DNA from: Rhodocyclaceae bacterium
Lineage (GTDB): Bacteria > Pseudomonadota > Gammaproteobacteria > Burkholderiales > Rhodocyclaceae
Assembly (NCBI GenBank): GCA_016791105.1
Contig: JAEUNM010000146.1
Location: 1-55,821, forward strand
Length of the DNA stretch: 55,821 nucleotides
Reading direction: 5' to 3'
Part shown: positions 7,672-16,637 of the stretch, one piece after another
Layout of the letters: each line of letters starts with the position of its first letter
Position numbering within the stretch: the stretch's first letter is position 1
Made by a program: the position numbers and the translations under genes
The notes under the pieces: model-generated
Databases searched by the model: none
What the model saw: only the letters and a program-made list of their open reading frames with translations
What the model was told of the DNA's origin: nothing

Positions 7672-9030
7672 ATGACGCCGGAACGCAGGAGCGACCCCTT
7701 GCCATTTCGCGACCGTATCCAGAATGTGATATTCCGCCGCTACCTGATGGCGGTGGGTGCCACTTCCGGCGTCGCTGCCATGTTGTTGTTTTCATGCTGG
7801 CAAGGCGTGATCGCCCCGGCGCCCACCGCCTATGCCATAGGCGCCATGCTGGTGTGCGTGCTGATGTTTTTTGCGCTGTTCCGCAGTGGGCTCAACCTGC
7901 GCTTTGCCGATCCCAGCCTTACCACGCTGCAAATCCTGTCCGCCTGTTTCGTGCTGCTGTATGTCGTGTATGAGGTGCAGCTTGCGCGCGGCGCATTTCT
8001 CGCGCTGCTGCTGGTGCCGTTCGTTTTCGGTAGCTTGCGCTTATCCACGGGCCAGTTGGGCGTGATCGCGACAGTCATACTGGCGGGCTACACGGCCGTG
8101 ATCGTGTCACTCGCGGCGCGGCCGGGCCCGGGCTTCGACCTGCATGAAGAAATCGTCCAATGGGTGGTGCTGGCCGGGGTACTCCTGTGGTTTGCGCTCA
8201 TCGGCGGCTACATCAGCGGCTTGCGCCGCAAGCTCAGCGCCGCAAGATACGCCGCGGAAGGTGCGAGCCGGGCGAAGTCCGAATTTCTGGCCAATATGAG
8301 CCATGAAATCCGCACCCCTCTGAACGGAATACTGGGCATGACCGACCTGGTGCTGCACACCGAGCTGGACGCGGAACAGCGGGAATTTCTCGGCGTGTCC
8401 ATGTCCTGTGCGAACTCGCTGCTGCAGATACTGAACGACATACTCGACCTGTCGAAAATCGAGTCCGGCCACATGGTGCTGGAGCGCATCCACTTCAACC
8501 TTCCGCACTTGCTGCAGGAAGTGCTCAAGGTGCATGCCCTGCCGGCGCGCGACAAAGGCCTGAGCATGGACGCGGTGGTGTATCCGGACGTCCCGAGCGA
8601 CCTGATGGGCGATCCGGTGCGCTTGCGCCAAGTGCTCATGAATCTGCTCGGCAATGCGGTCAAATTCACCCCTTCGGGCGAAATCCGCATCGAAGTTCGC
8701 ACCAAGGCCTGCACTGCCGCCGAAGCGGAACTGCATTTTTCCGTCGTCGATACCGGCATAGGCATCGCGGATGATAAAAAGGGGCTCATATTCCAGGCGT
8801 TTTCGCAGGCCGATGCGAGCATTACGCGGCGTTTCGGCGGCACCGGTCTGGGCCTGTCCATCTGTTCCCGCCTGGTAGACCTGATGCATGGCAGCATCTG
8901 GCTGGAAAGCGAAGCTGGCCGCGGCAGCACTTTTCACTTTACGGTACGGCTGGGGCTCTACCAGGAAAGCGCTGCGATCGAGGTCGCCGCCCCGGCCGGG
9001 CCGCCGCGCCAGCGCGCACGTGCGGCCTGA
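7672..9030 (+). CDS. Membrane histidine kinase
   Basis: A 452-residue inner-membrane kinase. About six hydrophobic segments span residues 20-180 and form a sensor without a large periplasmic loop. A short linker leads to HisKA (NMSHEIRTPLNGILGM, H211) and HATPase_c (LLGNAVKF, DTGIGI, GGTGLGLS). No receiver domain is fused and no response regulator lies next to it. The gap from the preceding kinase gene is 192 bases, so it may have its own promoter. The ligand is unknown; the membrane part resembles MASE-type sensors in layout but I cannot assign it to one. Confidence 0.85.
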   Translation: MTPERRSDPLPFRDRIQNVIFRRYLMAVGATSGVAAMLLFSCWQGVIAPAPTAYAIGAMLVCVLMFFALFRSGLNLRFADPSLTTLQILSACFVLLYVVYEVQLARGAFLALLLVPFVFGSLRLSTGQLGVIATVILAGYTAVIVSLAARPGPGFDLHEEIVQWVVLAGVLLWFALIGGYISGLRRKLSAARYAAEGASRAKSEFLANMSHEIRTPLNGILGMTDLVLHTELDAEQREFLGVSMSCANSLLQILNDILDLSKIESGHMVLERIHFNLPHLLQEVLKVHALPARDKGLSMDAVVYPDVPSDLMGDPVRLRQVLMNLLGNAVKFTPSGEIRIEVRTKACTAAEAELHFSVVDTGIGIADDKKGLIFQAFSQADASITRRFGGTGLGLSICSRLVDLMHGSIWLESEAGRGSTFHFTVRLGLYQESAAIEVAAPAGPPRQRARAA

Positions 9031-9147
9031 AGCCGCCGCGCTCGCCCCGATTTCCGGTACAGTTCGGGCGCCCGCCACCGAGGTTCCGCCATGCGTAATG
9101 CTTGCCTGCCCCCGCATACCCGCCCCAAGCGCCGGGCATTCCGTTAA

Positions 9148-10356
9148 GTGACGCAGTCTGCGCGGTCCAGCGAGGCCTCTCTCGGCATTTCGGCCATGCT
9201 CGCGGCGCTGGCCGCTATCGGCCCGTTTGCCATCGATACCTATCTGCCGGCATTCCACGCCATCGCTGCCGACCTGCATTGCGACATGTTGTCCGTGCAG
9301 CAATCGCTCACGGCCTATTTGCTACCCTTTGCATTCATGGCCTTGTGGCACGGCTCGCTGTCCGATGCGCTGGGGCGGCGGCCCGTCATATTGGTCAGTC
9401 TGGCCGGCTTCGTGCTCGCGAGTTGCCTCTGCGCGGCCGCCAGGCACATTGAAATACTGTGGCTCGGGCGTGCGCTGCAGGGCATTTTTTCCGGCGCCGG
9501 CATGATCGTCGGGCGTGCCGTGGGGCGCGATTTGTTCGACGGACCGGCGGCACAGCGCCTGATGGCGCGCGTGAGCATCCTGTTCGGCTTGGCGCCCGCG
9601 GTGGCGCCCATAGTCGGCGGCTGGCTGTATGCCGCGCTGGGTTGGCGCGAGGTGTTCCTGTTTCTGGCCTTGTACGGCGTGTTTCTGATGGTGGCCGTGG
9701 CCTATGCGCTGCCGGAAACCCTGTCGCCCACCGCACGGCGGCCGCTATCGCCACACGATTTGTGGAGCGGCTACCGCGAGGTATTCGGCGCGCGCGGCTT
9801 CTGGCGATATTCCGGCGCGCTGGCGGCCAATTTCAGCGCGTTCTTTGTGTATGTGCTGGCTGCGCCCATGTTTCTGATGCAGCACTTGGGGGTGAGCGCG
9901 CAAGGATTTGCCGTCATGTTCGTGCCCACCGTGATCGGCATGATGACGGGGTCGTGGATATCCGGGCGCCTCGCCGGGCGCGTGGCGCCGGCCAAATCCG
10001 CCGCAATAGGCTGTGTAATCATGACCATCGCCAGCCTCGCCAATCTGTCCATCTGTATCGTGCTGCCGCCCGGTCTGCCGTGGTCCATCCTGCCGCTGCC
10101 GCTCTATACGCTAGGGATGGGCATGTCCATGCCGGCCCTGTCCTTGCTCGCGCTCGACATGTTTCCGGCCCGGCGTGGCATGGTGTCGTCTTGTCAGAGC
10201 GTCATACAGAGTGTAGGCAATGCCCTCGTGGCCGGTGTGGTTGCGCCGTTCGCCTGGGGCAGCACGCTGGGCCTCGCCACCGCACAGGCACTATTGCTCG
10301 CCTTGGGACTGGGCGCTTTCGGGCTGCTGCGCGTGCGTGCTGCAGCGTCGCAGTAA
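9148..10356 (+). CDS. MFS drug-resistance transporter, Bcr/CflA type
   Basis: A 402-residue inner-membrane exporter with twelve predicted helices. The N terminus (AAIGPFAIDTYLPAF) and the motif between helices 2 and 3 (GSLSDALGRRPVIL) are typical of the Bcr/CflA subfamily, whose members expel compounds such as bicyclomycin, chloramphenicol or sulfonamides by proton antiport. The start is GTG at 9148 and no strong ribosome site is visible, so a slightly later start is possible. It stands alone between the kinase gene and the TonB receptor operon. The real substrate cannot be read from the sequence. Confidence 0.88.
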   Translation: MTQSARSSEASLGISAMLAALAAIGPFAIDTYLPAFHAIAADLHCDMLSVQQSLTAYLLPFAFMALWHGSLSDALGRRPVILVSLAGFVLASCLCAAARHIEILWLGRALQGIFSGAGMIVGRAVGRDLFDGPAAQRLMARVSILFGLAPAVAPIVGGWLYAALGWREVFLFLALYGVFLMVAVAYALPETLSPTARRPLSPHDLWSGYREVFGARGFWRYSGALAANFSAFFVYVLAAPMFLMQHLGVSAQGFAVMFVPTVIGMMTGSWISGRLAGRVAPAKSAAIGCVIMTIASLANLSICIVLPPGLPWSILPLPLYTLGMGMSMPALSLLALDMFPARRGMVSSCQSVIQSVGNALVAGVVAPFAWGSTLGLATAQALLLALGLGAFGLLRVRAAASQ

Positions 10357-10796
10357 AGCGAAGGGGCGCGCTCCTGCAAGGTAGATCGGGCGCGGCTGCC
10401 CACTAACAGACCCGCCGCAAACAGCAATGCTGGGCTAAAGCCACACGACGCGGGTTGGCCCAGGTCCGTCCGTCCGCACCTGCGGCGGCGCGTGGGGCCG
10501 ACTGCTTCCGGCGTTTGTGGCGGCTGATTGGACGTGAATTGGCCGTGATTTAATCCCACGTGCCGGACGCTCATTCCGGTGCCTGCTCGCGTGCCTGCTT
10601 GTGAGTGGTTACAATCCGCAAAAGCACCGACTCCGCGGGAATACAAAATGGTCATATTGCGCCCCAGTCCGTATCCGCATGCCAAGGCCCGGCCGATACC
10701 AGCCAGTCGGCGCAACTGCCATGACACGGCGGCGGCGCCGACATGGTGCGAGCGTCCGGGGTTCGCCGTTAAGACTCGATACGAAGGATTTGCATC
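10357..10796. other. Intergenic leader of the TonB-receptor operon
   Basis: No gene is convincing here. The stretch must carry the promoter and leader of the TonB-dependent receptor. I looked for a cobalamin riboswitch because of the receptor downstream and did not find its conserved blocks. The ribosome site AAGGA lies just before the GTG start at 10797. Confidence 0.5.
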
Positions 10797-12833
10797 GTGC
10801 TGACGTTGACCCGGACCGCCGCAATTTTGGGCGCGATGACGCTGCCCGCCTGTGCCATCGCGGCGGCGCCCGGCGATGGCGTGGATTTATTCGAAAGCGA
10901 GAGCAAGGTATTTGCCGCTTCGCGCTATGTCCAAAGCCTTGCCGAAACGCCTGCCAATGTCACGCTCATTTCCGCCGAAGAAATCCGCCGCTACGGCTAT
11001 CGCAGCGTTGCGGCCGCCCTGCAATCGGTGCCGGGCGTGTATGACGCGGCCAGCCAATGGCCGGCGATAGGCATGCGCGGCATTGCCGTGCCGGGCGATT
11101 TCGGCTCGCGCATGTTGTTCCTGATCAACGGCATGCCGGTGTATGAACCGACTTACGGCAGCTTTTTTCTCGATCACCTCGATATCTCGAGCGTCAAGCG
11201 TATCGAAGTAGTTCGCGGCCCCGGTTCGGCACTGTATGGCAGCGGCGCGGTCATGGGCGTCATCAACATCGTTACGCGCAATGGGCGCGACGTGCCCGCG
11301 CACACCCTGGAAGTCGAAGCTGCTTCACAAGGAAGCTGGAAAGCCTATGCGTCCACCACCATGCAGGACGCGTCGGGCAACGACGGTTTCGTGTCCGCCA
11401 GCACCGCGGCCAGCCGCGGGCGCTCGCTTTATCTGCGTGAATATGACGCGCCCGGTACGCATGGCGGCGTGAGCGACGGTAATGACGCCTCGCGCACCGG
11501 GCGTCTGTTCGGCCGCTTTACCCATGGCGATACCTGGTTGCAGACGCATTTTGTCGACCAGGTGCGCAGCGATCCGCTGGCGAGCTATTCCACCGTATTC
11601 GACACTGACCGCCTGCGCCTCAGGGAGCAAATGGCCAGCCTCGAAGCCGGTACGGCGATTCCGCTCAGCCAGGGTGGCCGCCTCGAAGTGCGTGGCTTCG
11701 CGATCTGGTATGCGGAAAAGGGAGACTACCCATACAACCGTGCCACACCACAGATTGCCGAGCGCGTGGACTTTGTGGATGCGACCGATTTCTCCTCCAC
11801 CCAGTACGGGCTGGAACTCAAATATGAGAGCGCCGGGCGCGCCGGCAATCGTTTATTGGGTGGGGCTGAATACAAGCACGTCATTGCGCGGTTTACCAAT
11901 GGCACCAGCGCCGGTCCGGTGCGCGACGGCAGCATCAATGCGGCGGGCCGGCCGGATTACGACCAGTTCGGGCTGTACGCGCAGCAGGAAATTCCCCTGG
12001 CCGGCGGCACCGTGTCTGTCGGTGCCCGCTACGATTATTACTCGCAGTACTCCGACGCGGTCCAGGGCCGCCTGAGTCCGCGCGCCGCCTATGTGCGCGA
12101 ACTGCAGCCGAACACCAGCCTGAAATTAAGCTACGGCGAAGCGTATCGCGTGCCGACCGTTTACGAATCGCTGTTTCAGGACGGCCGGCCCGCTGCACAG
12201 ACCTTATGGGCCAACCCGGCTTTGCGGCCGGAAATTGCGCGCACGCTCGAGGCCTTGCTGGAAACCGCGCCCAGGCCCGGCCTGCGCCTGTTTTCCAGCC
12301 TGTTTGCAAACCGGCTGCACGATGGGCCGGTACTGGTCGAAACGCCCACCTTGGGCGGTCTGACCTGTAGCCGGGCGAAGTGCTACCAGTATCGCAACAG
12401 CGGTACCAGCTTGCGCTCGGTGGGAGTCGAAGCGGGCGTGCGGTACGCAGGTTCCAACGGCTTGCTCGGTTATGCGTCGGCATCTCTGCAGCGCGCGACC
12501 GAAGGCGGCCAGACTGCAGCGGCTGCGCCGCGTCTGGTCGCGAAAGGCGGCCTGGTGGTACCGCTGGGCCACACCGACGCGATTCTGGAATCGACCTGGG
12601 TGGGCCGTGCCGTATTGGAAAACGGCACGCGCACCTCTGACGCGCCGGCTTATCTGCTCGTGCATGCCGGCCTGCGCTGGAGCGCGCCGCAGGGCGGCTG
12701 GCATGTCGCGCTGCGCGTCGATAATCTGTTCGACCGCCGCTATTACACCATCGCCTCGCCGGAACTTAGGCCGCTGCAACTGGTGCCCGGCATGGAGCGC
12801 CGAGTGTCCTTCGTCCTGACGAAGGATCTTTGA
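10797..12833 (+). CDS. TonB-dependent outer-membrane receptor
   Basis: A 678-residue protein with a signal peptide (about 1-24, cleaved near AIAAAPG), a plug domain (about 40-160; LQSVPGVYD, MRGIAVPGDFGSRMLFLINGMPVYEP, RIEVVRGPGSALYGSGAVMGVINIVTR) and a beta-barrel. The C-terminal strand ends in a charged-hydrophobic tail, and LFDRRYYTIASPELRPLQLVPG is the usual near-terminal motif. It lacks the N-terminal signalling domain of the FecA class. GTG start with AAGGA upstream. Its stop abuts the GTG of the binding-protein gene with no gap. Substrate unknown. Confidence 0.92.
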   Translation: MLTLTRTAAILGAMTLPACAIAAAPGDGVDLFESESKVFAASRYVQSLAETPANVTLISAEEIRRYGYRSVAAALQSVPGVYDAASQWPAIGMRGIAVPGDFGSRMLFLINGMPVYEPTYGSFFLDHLDISSVKRIEVVRGPGSALYGSGAVMGVINIVTRNGRDVPAHTLEVEAASQGSWKAYASTTMQDASGNDGFVSASTAASRGRSLYLREYDAPGTHGGVSDGNDASRTGRLFGRFTHGDTWLQTHFVDQVRSDPLASYSTVFDTDRLRLREQMASLEAGTAIPLSQGGRLEVRGFAIWYAEKGDYPYNRATPQIAERVDFVDATDFSSTQYGLELKYESAGRAGNRLLGGAEYKHVIARFTNGTSAGPVRDGSINAAGRPDYDQFGLYAQQEIPLAGGTVSVGARYDYYSQYSDAVQGRLSPRAAYVRELQPNTSLKLSYGEAYRVPTVYESLFQDGRPAAQTLWANPALRPEIARTLEALLETAPRPGLRLFSSLFANRLHDGPVLVETPTLGGLTCSRAKCYQYRNSGTSLRSVGVEAGVRYAGSNGLLGYASASLQRATEGGQTAAAAPRLVAKGGLVVPLGHTDAILESTWVGRAVLENGTRTSDAPAYLLVHAGLRWSAPQGGWHVALRVDNLFDRRYYTIASPELRPLQLVPGMERRVSFVLTKDL

Positions 12834-13796
12834 GTGGGGCGCTCCATTTACTCGGCGCTGCGCGGCTGCCTCAAAGCGGCGCTAATTGGCTTGCTGGCGC
12901 TGCAGTGCGGCTTGCTAAGTGCCCAGCTTACCCAGGTTACGCTGGTACTGTCCGAAGACACCGAGGTGCACCGCCAGGTGGTGGCGACCATACAGGGCAT
13001 ACTGGAACAGGGGCCGGGGCCGCGCCTGGCGAGCCGCACGCTGACGCTGAAGGACCTGGCCACGCGCAGCGACCGCAATGCCGGGGAACTGTTGGTTCCA
13101 ATCGGTACCGCGGCGGCGCAGGGTGTGGCCGCGCTGGATTTGCCTATTCCCATCCTCAATACGCTCATCCCGAAGCAGGTCTACGAAAAGATATTGCAAG
13201 GCCAGCCGGCGCTCGATGCACGGCGTTTTTCGGCCCTGTTTCTAGACCAGCCGCCGCGCCGCCAGGCCCGTCTGGTGCGGCTTGCGTTCCCCGACCGCTT
13301 GCGCGTGGGGCTGCTGCTGGGGCCGGACTCGCAAAATTTTCAGCCGGCCATAGCCGCCGCATTGCGCGCACAAGGTTTGCAGGTGGCGGTCGAAAAATCG
13401 GCCAGTACCGAAGAACTGGCGCCAGCGCTCAATCGATTGCTCGGCCACAGCGATCTGCTGCTGGCCGTGCCCGACCCGCTCGTATATAACCGAAACACGC
13501 TCGCCAACCTGCTGTTGATCACTTTCCGGTCGCAAAAGCCGGTTTTGGGATATTCCGAAGCCAACGTCAGGGCCGGCGCCCTGCTGGCGCTTTATACATC
13601 GCCGGCCCAGGCGGCGCGCCAGACGGCGGAATTGATCCTGGCGCTGGCCAGCGGCCGTGCTTCGCTGGGAACGCCGTACTACCCGAAATATTTCGAGTTG
13701 GCGATCAACGAAACCGTGGCTCGGTCCCTGGCGATTTCCCTGCCGCAGGAGGCGGTGCTCAAAGCGCGCCTCGAAGCCATGGAAAGCGCGGACTGA
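12834..13796 (+). CDS. Periplasmic ABC-type substrate-binding protein
   Basis: A 320-residue protein with a Sec signal peptide (CLKAALIGLLALQCGLLSAQ) and the two-lobed fold of the ABC_sub_bind family (PF04392-like): a strand-loop start LTQVTLVLSED, hinge region FPDRLRVGLLLGPDSQNF, and a late QKPVLGYSEANVRAGALLALYTSP. No ABC permease or ATPase gene is adjacent. Its GTG immediately follows the TGA of the receptor gene, and its own TGA overlaps the ATG of the GGDEF-EAL gene. It may therefore relay ligand occupancy to the membrane signalling protein instead of feeding a transporter. Confidence 0.8.
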   Translation: MGRSIYSALRGCLKAALIGLLALQCGLLSAQLTQVTLVLSEDTEVHRQVVATIQGILEQGPGPRLASRTLTLKDLATRSDRNAGELLVPIGTAAAQGVAALDLPIPILNTLIPKQVYEKILQGQPALDARRFSALFLDQPPRRQARLVRLAFPDRLRVGLLLGPDSQNFQPAIAAALRAQGLQVAVEKSASTEELAPALNRLLGHSDLLLAVPDPLVYNRNTLANLLLITFRSQKPVLGYSEANVRAGALLALYTSPAQAARQTAELILALASGRASLGTPYYPKYFELAINETVARSLAISLPQEAVLKARLEAMESAD

Positions 13797-15841
13797 TGGA
13801 TGCCTCATTACACGCGCGTCTGCTCGCGCTGGCGCTGGGGCCGACCGCCGTCCTGTCCGTCGTGATGGCCGCCTACTTTACCGACGCGCGCATAGACGAA
13901 CTCGACCAGGCATTGCGTGAAGAAGGCCGCACTGCCGCGCGGCAGGTGGCGCAGGCGGCCGAATATGCAGTATTTGCCGGCAATCTGGATTTTTTGCGGC
14001 GCGTGGCCGATGCCGCCGCGCAATCGCAGAACGTGCGCGTCGTCACCGTGTTCGACCGCGACAACCACGAACTGGTGCGCCATGCCGTCGCCGCGGCGGA
14101 AGCCAGCACGGAAGCCTCAGGCAGTCGCCTGCAAAATTTGCGTTTCACCGCGCCCATCGTGCTGGGCCAGAGCCTACCGCTGGCGCAGGACATGCTCACC
14201 GGCGAAGCGCCTGCCGACGTGCCGGGCAAGGTGCTCGGCAAGGTGCTGGTCGAGGTATCGCAAGAAGCCACCGCCGCGCGCAAGCGGCAGTTGCTCGTGA
14301 GCGGTCTGTCCATCGCGCTGATCGCGCTCGCCGTGAGCGGATTTGCCGCGCTGCGGCTGGCTCGCCGCGTGACGCGGCCGATATTGGGCCTGGTGACCGC
14401 GGTGGAACGCATGGCGCTGGGCCAGCTCGGCGTGCGCGTGCCGGAAGTATCGCGCGGCGAGCTGCAGAAGCTGGAATCCGGCTTCAATTCGATGGCCGGT
14501 GCACTCGAATCGGTGCACCGCGACATGCAGAAAAAGATAGACGAAGCCACCGCCCTGCTGTCCCATCAGGCGCGCCACGATACCTTGACCGGACTTGTGA
14601 ACCGGCGCGAATTCGATGTGCGCCTGGCGCGCTGTTTTGCCAGTGCTAGACAGCACGGCGCGCGCCACCTGCTGTGTTTCATCGACCTCGATCGTTTCAA
14701 GATCGTGAATGATTCCTGCGGCCACGCCGCCGGCGACGAATTGCTGCGTCAGGTATCCAGCCTGCTCAAGGGGCGCCTGCGCGACCGCGATACGCTCGCG
14801 CGCGTCGGCGGCGACGAATTTGCCGTGCTGCTGGAAAATTATGCGGACCCGATCAACCACGGCGTCGATACTGCGGAAGCCATGCGCAAAGCGGTGGAGG
14901 AATACCGCTTCTTCTGGAACGGCAAACAGTTTTCCATCGGCGCCAGCATAGGCGTTACCGCCATCACCGCCGATTCGGAAAGCGTGGCGGCCCTGCTCGA
15001 GCAAGCCGACGCCGCCTGTTACGAGGCGAAGTCCGGCGGGCGCAACCGCGTCATCCTGTACCGCGGTTCGGCCGCCGCCGGCAAACCCGCGCCGCTACCG
15101 GGCCTGCCTGCACAAATCGAACAGGCGCTGGCGCAAAACACCTTCCAGCTGTGCGCCCAACCGATCGCGGCCCTGCGCGACAGTATCCCGTCCGGTTGGG
15201 AAATATTCGTGCGCCTGCCCGGCCCCGGCGGAGGCAATTTGCCAGCCGACGAAGTGTTTGTGGCGGCCGAGCGCTATGGTTTGATGCCGGCCGTAGACCG
15301 TTGGGTCATAAGCCATGCCCTGGCCAATTTCGGGCAGCTTCAAAGCGCGGGCGGAGCGCGTTTCTGCAGCATCAACCTGGGCGGCGCCAGTGTGGCCGAA
15401 ACCGGCATGGCGGAATTTATCGCCGAAACCATCGCTGCGCACGACGTAGACCCGGCCCTGGTGTATTTCGAATTGAAAGAAGGCGCTGCCGGCAACCTGC
15501 TTACCGCGCGTGCTTTCATGCAGACCTTGAAAGCGCTGGGCTGCCGCTTCATGCTGGACGATTTCGGGGCCGGCGTGGCGGCCTTCACCCAACTCAAGCA
15601 ATTACCCTGGGACGTGGTGAAAATCGACGCATCCGCCATGGCCGATCTGGCGCCGGATAGCGTAGACGGCCAGATGCTGGCGTCTTTGGCCGGCATCGCG
15701 CGCTCTTTGGGCATGGTGAGTGTGGCCGAACGTGTCGAATCGCGCCAGGTGCTGGAATGCCTGCCGAGCCTGGGCGTGGATTACGCCCAGGGCGAAGCGG
15801 TGCAGCCGGTGCTGCGCTTCGACCAGATTGCCGCTGCCTGA
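13796..15841 (+). CDS. Membrane GGDEF-EAL protein with HAMP
   Basis: A 681-residue inner-membrane protein: helix at about 7-25, a periplasmic sensor of about 140 residues, a second helix at about 170-187, HAMP, a GGDEF domain (RVGGDEFAVLL, with the inhibitory-site RDRD five residues earlier) and an EAL-type domain. The GGDEF part looks active. The EAL part is divergent (EIFVRL in place of EALLR) but keeps the Asn of SINLG, the Glu of FELKE, DDFGAG, KID, AERVE and AQG, so phosphodiesterase activity is possible. The start overlaps the previous stop as TGATG. It probably adjusts c-di-GMP according to the partner binding protein. Confidence 0.88.
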   Translation: MDASLHARLLALALGPTAVLSVVMAAYFTDARIDELDQALREEGRTAARQVAQAAEYAVFAGNLDFLRRVADAAAQSQNVRVVTVFDRDNHELVRHAVAAAEASTEASGSRLQNLRFTAPIVLGQSLPLAQDMLTGEAPADVPGKVLGKVLVEVSQEATAARKRQLLVSGLSIALIALAVSGFAALRLARRVTRPILGLVTAVERMALGQLGVRVPEVSRGELQKLESGFNSMAGALESVHRDMQKKIDEATALLSHQARHDTLTGLVNRREFDVRLARCFASARQHGARHLLCFIDLDRFKIVNDSCGHAAGDELLRQVSSLLKGRLRDRDTLARVGGDEFAVLLENYADPINHGVDTAEAMRKAVEEYRFFWNGKQFSIGASIGVTAITADSESVAALLEQADAACYEAKSGGRNRVILYRGSAAAGKPAPLPGLPAQIEQALAQNTFQLCAQPIAALRDSIPSGWEIFVRLPGPGGGNLPADEVFVAAERYGLMPAVDRWVISHALANFGQLQSAGGARFCSINLGGASVAETGMAEFIAETIAAHDVDPALVYFELKEGAAGNLLTARAFMQTLKALGCRFMLDDFGAGVAAFTQLKQLPWDVVKIDASAMADLAPDSVDGQMLASLAGIARSLGMVSVAERVESRQVLECLPSLGVDYAQGEAVQPVLRFDQIAAA

Positions 15842-15848
15842 AGCCCCG

Positions 15849-16529
15849 TTACGGCGCGCGCTTTGCCGCCAGCGGGGCGCGCAGCCGCGCAAACTCACGC
15901 GGCGGCACGTATTGCAGCAATTCCTTGCCGCGCGTGTCGAGCGCGATATCCAGCCCTTTGTCGGCATACAGAAAATGTTCCACGTCGTCCGAAACACGGA
16001 TGCGTTCGGACGGCGCGCCGAAACGCTGCAGGATGGTCGCCTCGTCCAGATCGACAGAAGGAATGAAGCTGATCGCAGCGAGGGGGCGTTGCAGTGCCAG
16101 CGCCTGATCGGCCGGGGACAGATTGAACCGGCCGGCGCCGCTATCCATGTACTTGCCGCCGCCGGACCGGGCCAACATGTCGCGTACCAGTTCCGGCGCG
16201 GCATCCAGATTCAGGATGAGCTTGCCGGTCACATAAGAGGCGCGCGCGTCGGGTAGGTAGGCCTCCAGCGTGCCGGCTTCACCACGCCGCGCGATGATCG
16301 CGACCTGCAGTTCGGCGCCCAGGCGGGCGCGCGCGTCTGCCAGCGTGTCGCTGCCCAGCGCAAGCCCGAATACGCGCGATCCACCATTGGGCAGCAGCTC
16401 GATTTGCCAGGGCAGGCCGAATTCCGCCTGCGGCGATTTTTCGCCGCGGTGCAGCAGCAGCGGCGCCGCCATGAAGGCGAGCACCAGAACGGCGAGGGCG
16501 GCCAGCAGGCCTTTGCGGGATACCGACAT
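15849..16529 (-). CDS. Membrane-anchored protein of unknown function
   Basis: A 226-residue protein with an uncleaved-looking N-terminal hydrophobic segment (LLAALAVLVLAFMAAPLLL) and a soluble remainder. The body contains two related-looking segments, VFGLALGSDTLADARARLG and FIPSVDLDEATILQRFGAPSERI, each a helix-start pattern of the kind seen in SmpA/OmlA-like folds (DARARLG; ILQRFG). I do not assign a family. It converges with the GGDEF-EAL gene (seven-base gap) and lies downstream of glpD on the same strand, about 110 bases away. Confidence 0.6.
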   Translation of the reverse strand: MSVSRKGLLAALAVLVLAFMAAPLLLHRGEKSPQAEFGLPWQIELLPNGGSRVFGLALGSDTLADARARLGAELQVAIIARRGEAGTLEAYLPDARASYVTGKLILNLDAAPELVRDMLARSGGGKYMDSGAGRFNLSPADQALALQRPLAAISFIPSVDLDEATILQRFGAPSERIRVSDDVEHFLYADKGLDIALDTRGKELLQYVPPREFARLRAPLAAKRAP

Positions 16530-16637
16530 GAAATCCTCGGGAACAGGGCCGGCGCGCGCAGGGCGGCGCCGCGGGAGGGGCGATTGTAGCGGTGTTGCGG
16601 TGCGTGGGCCGGGCGCGTGGCCTTGCCGCGCCGCGCA

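Noticed and set aside
10357..10796. Possible cobalamin riboswitch ahead of the TonB receptor
   Set aside because: None of the conserved B12-box blocks is present.
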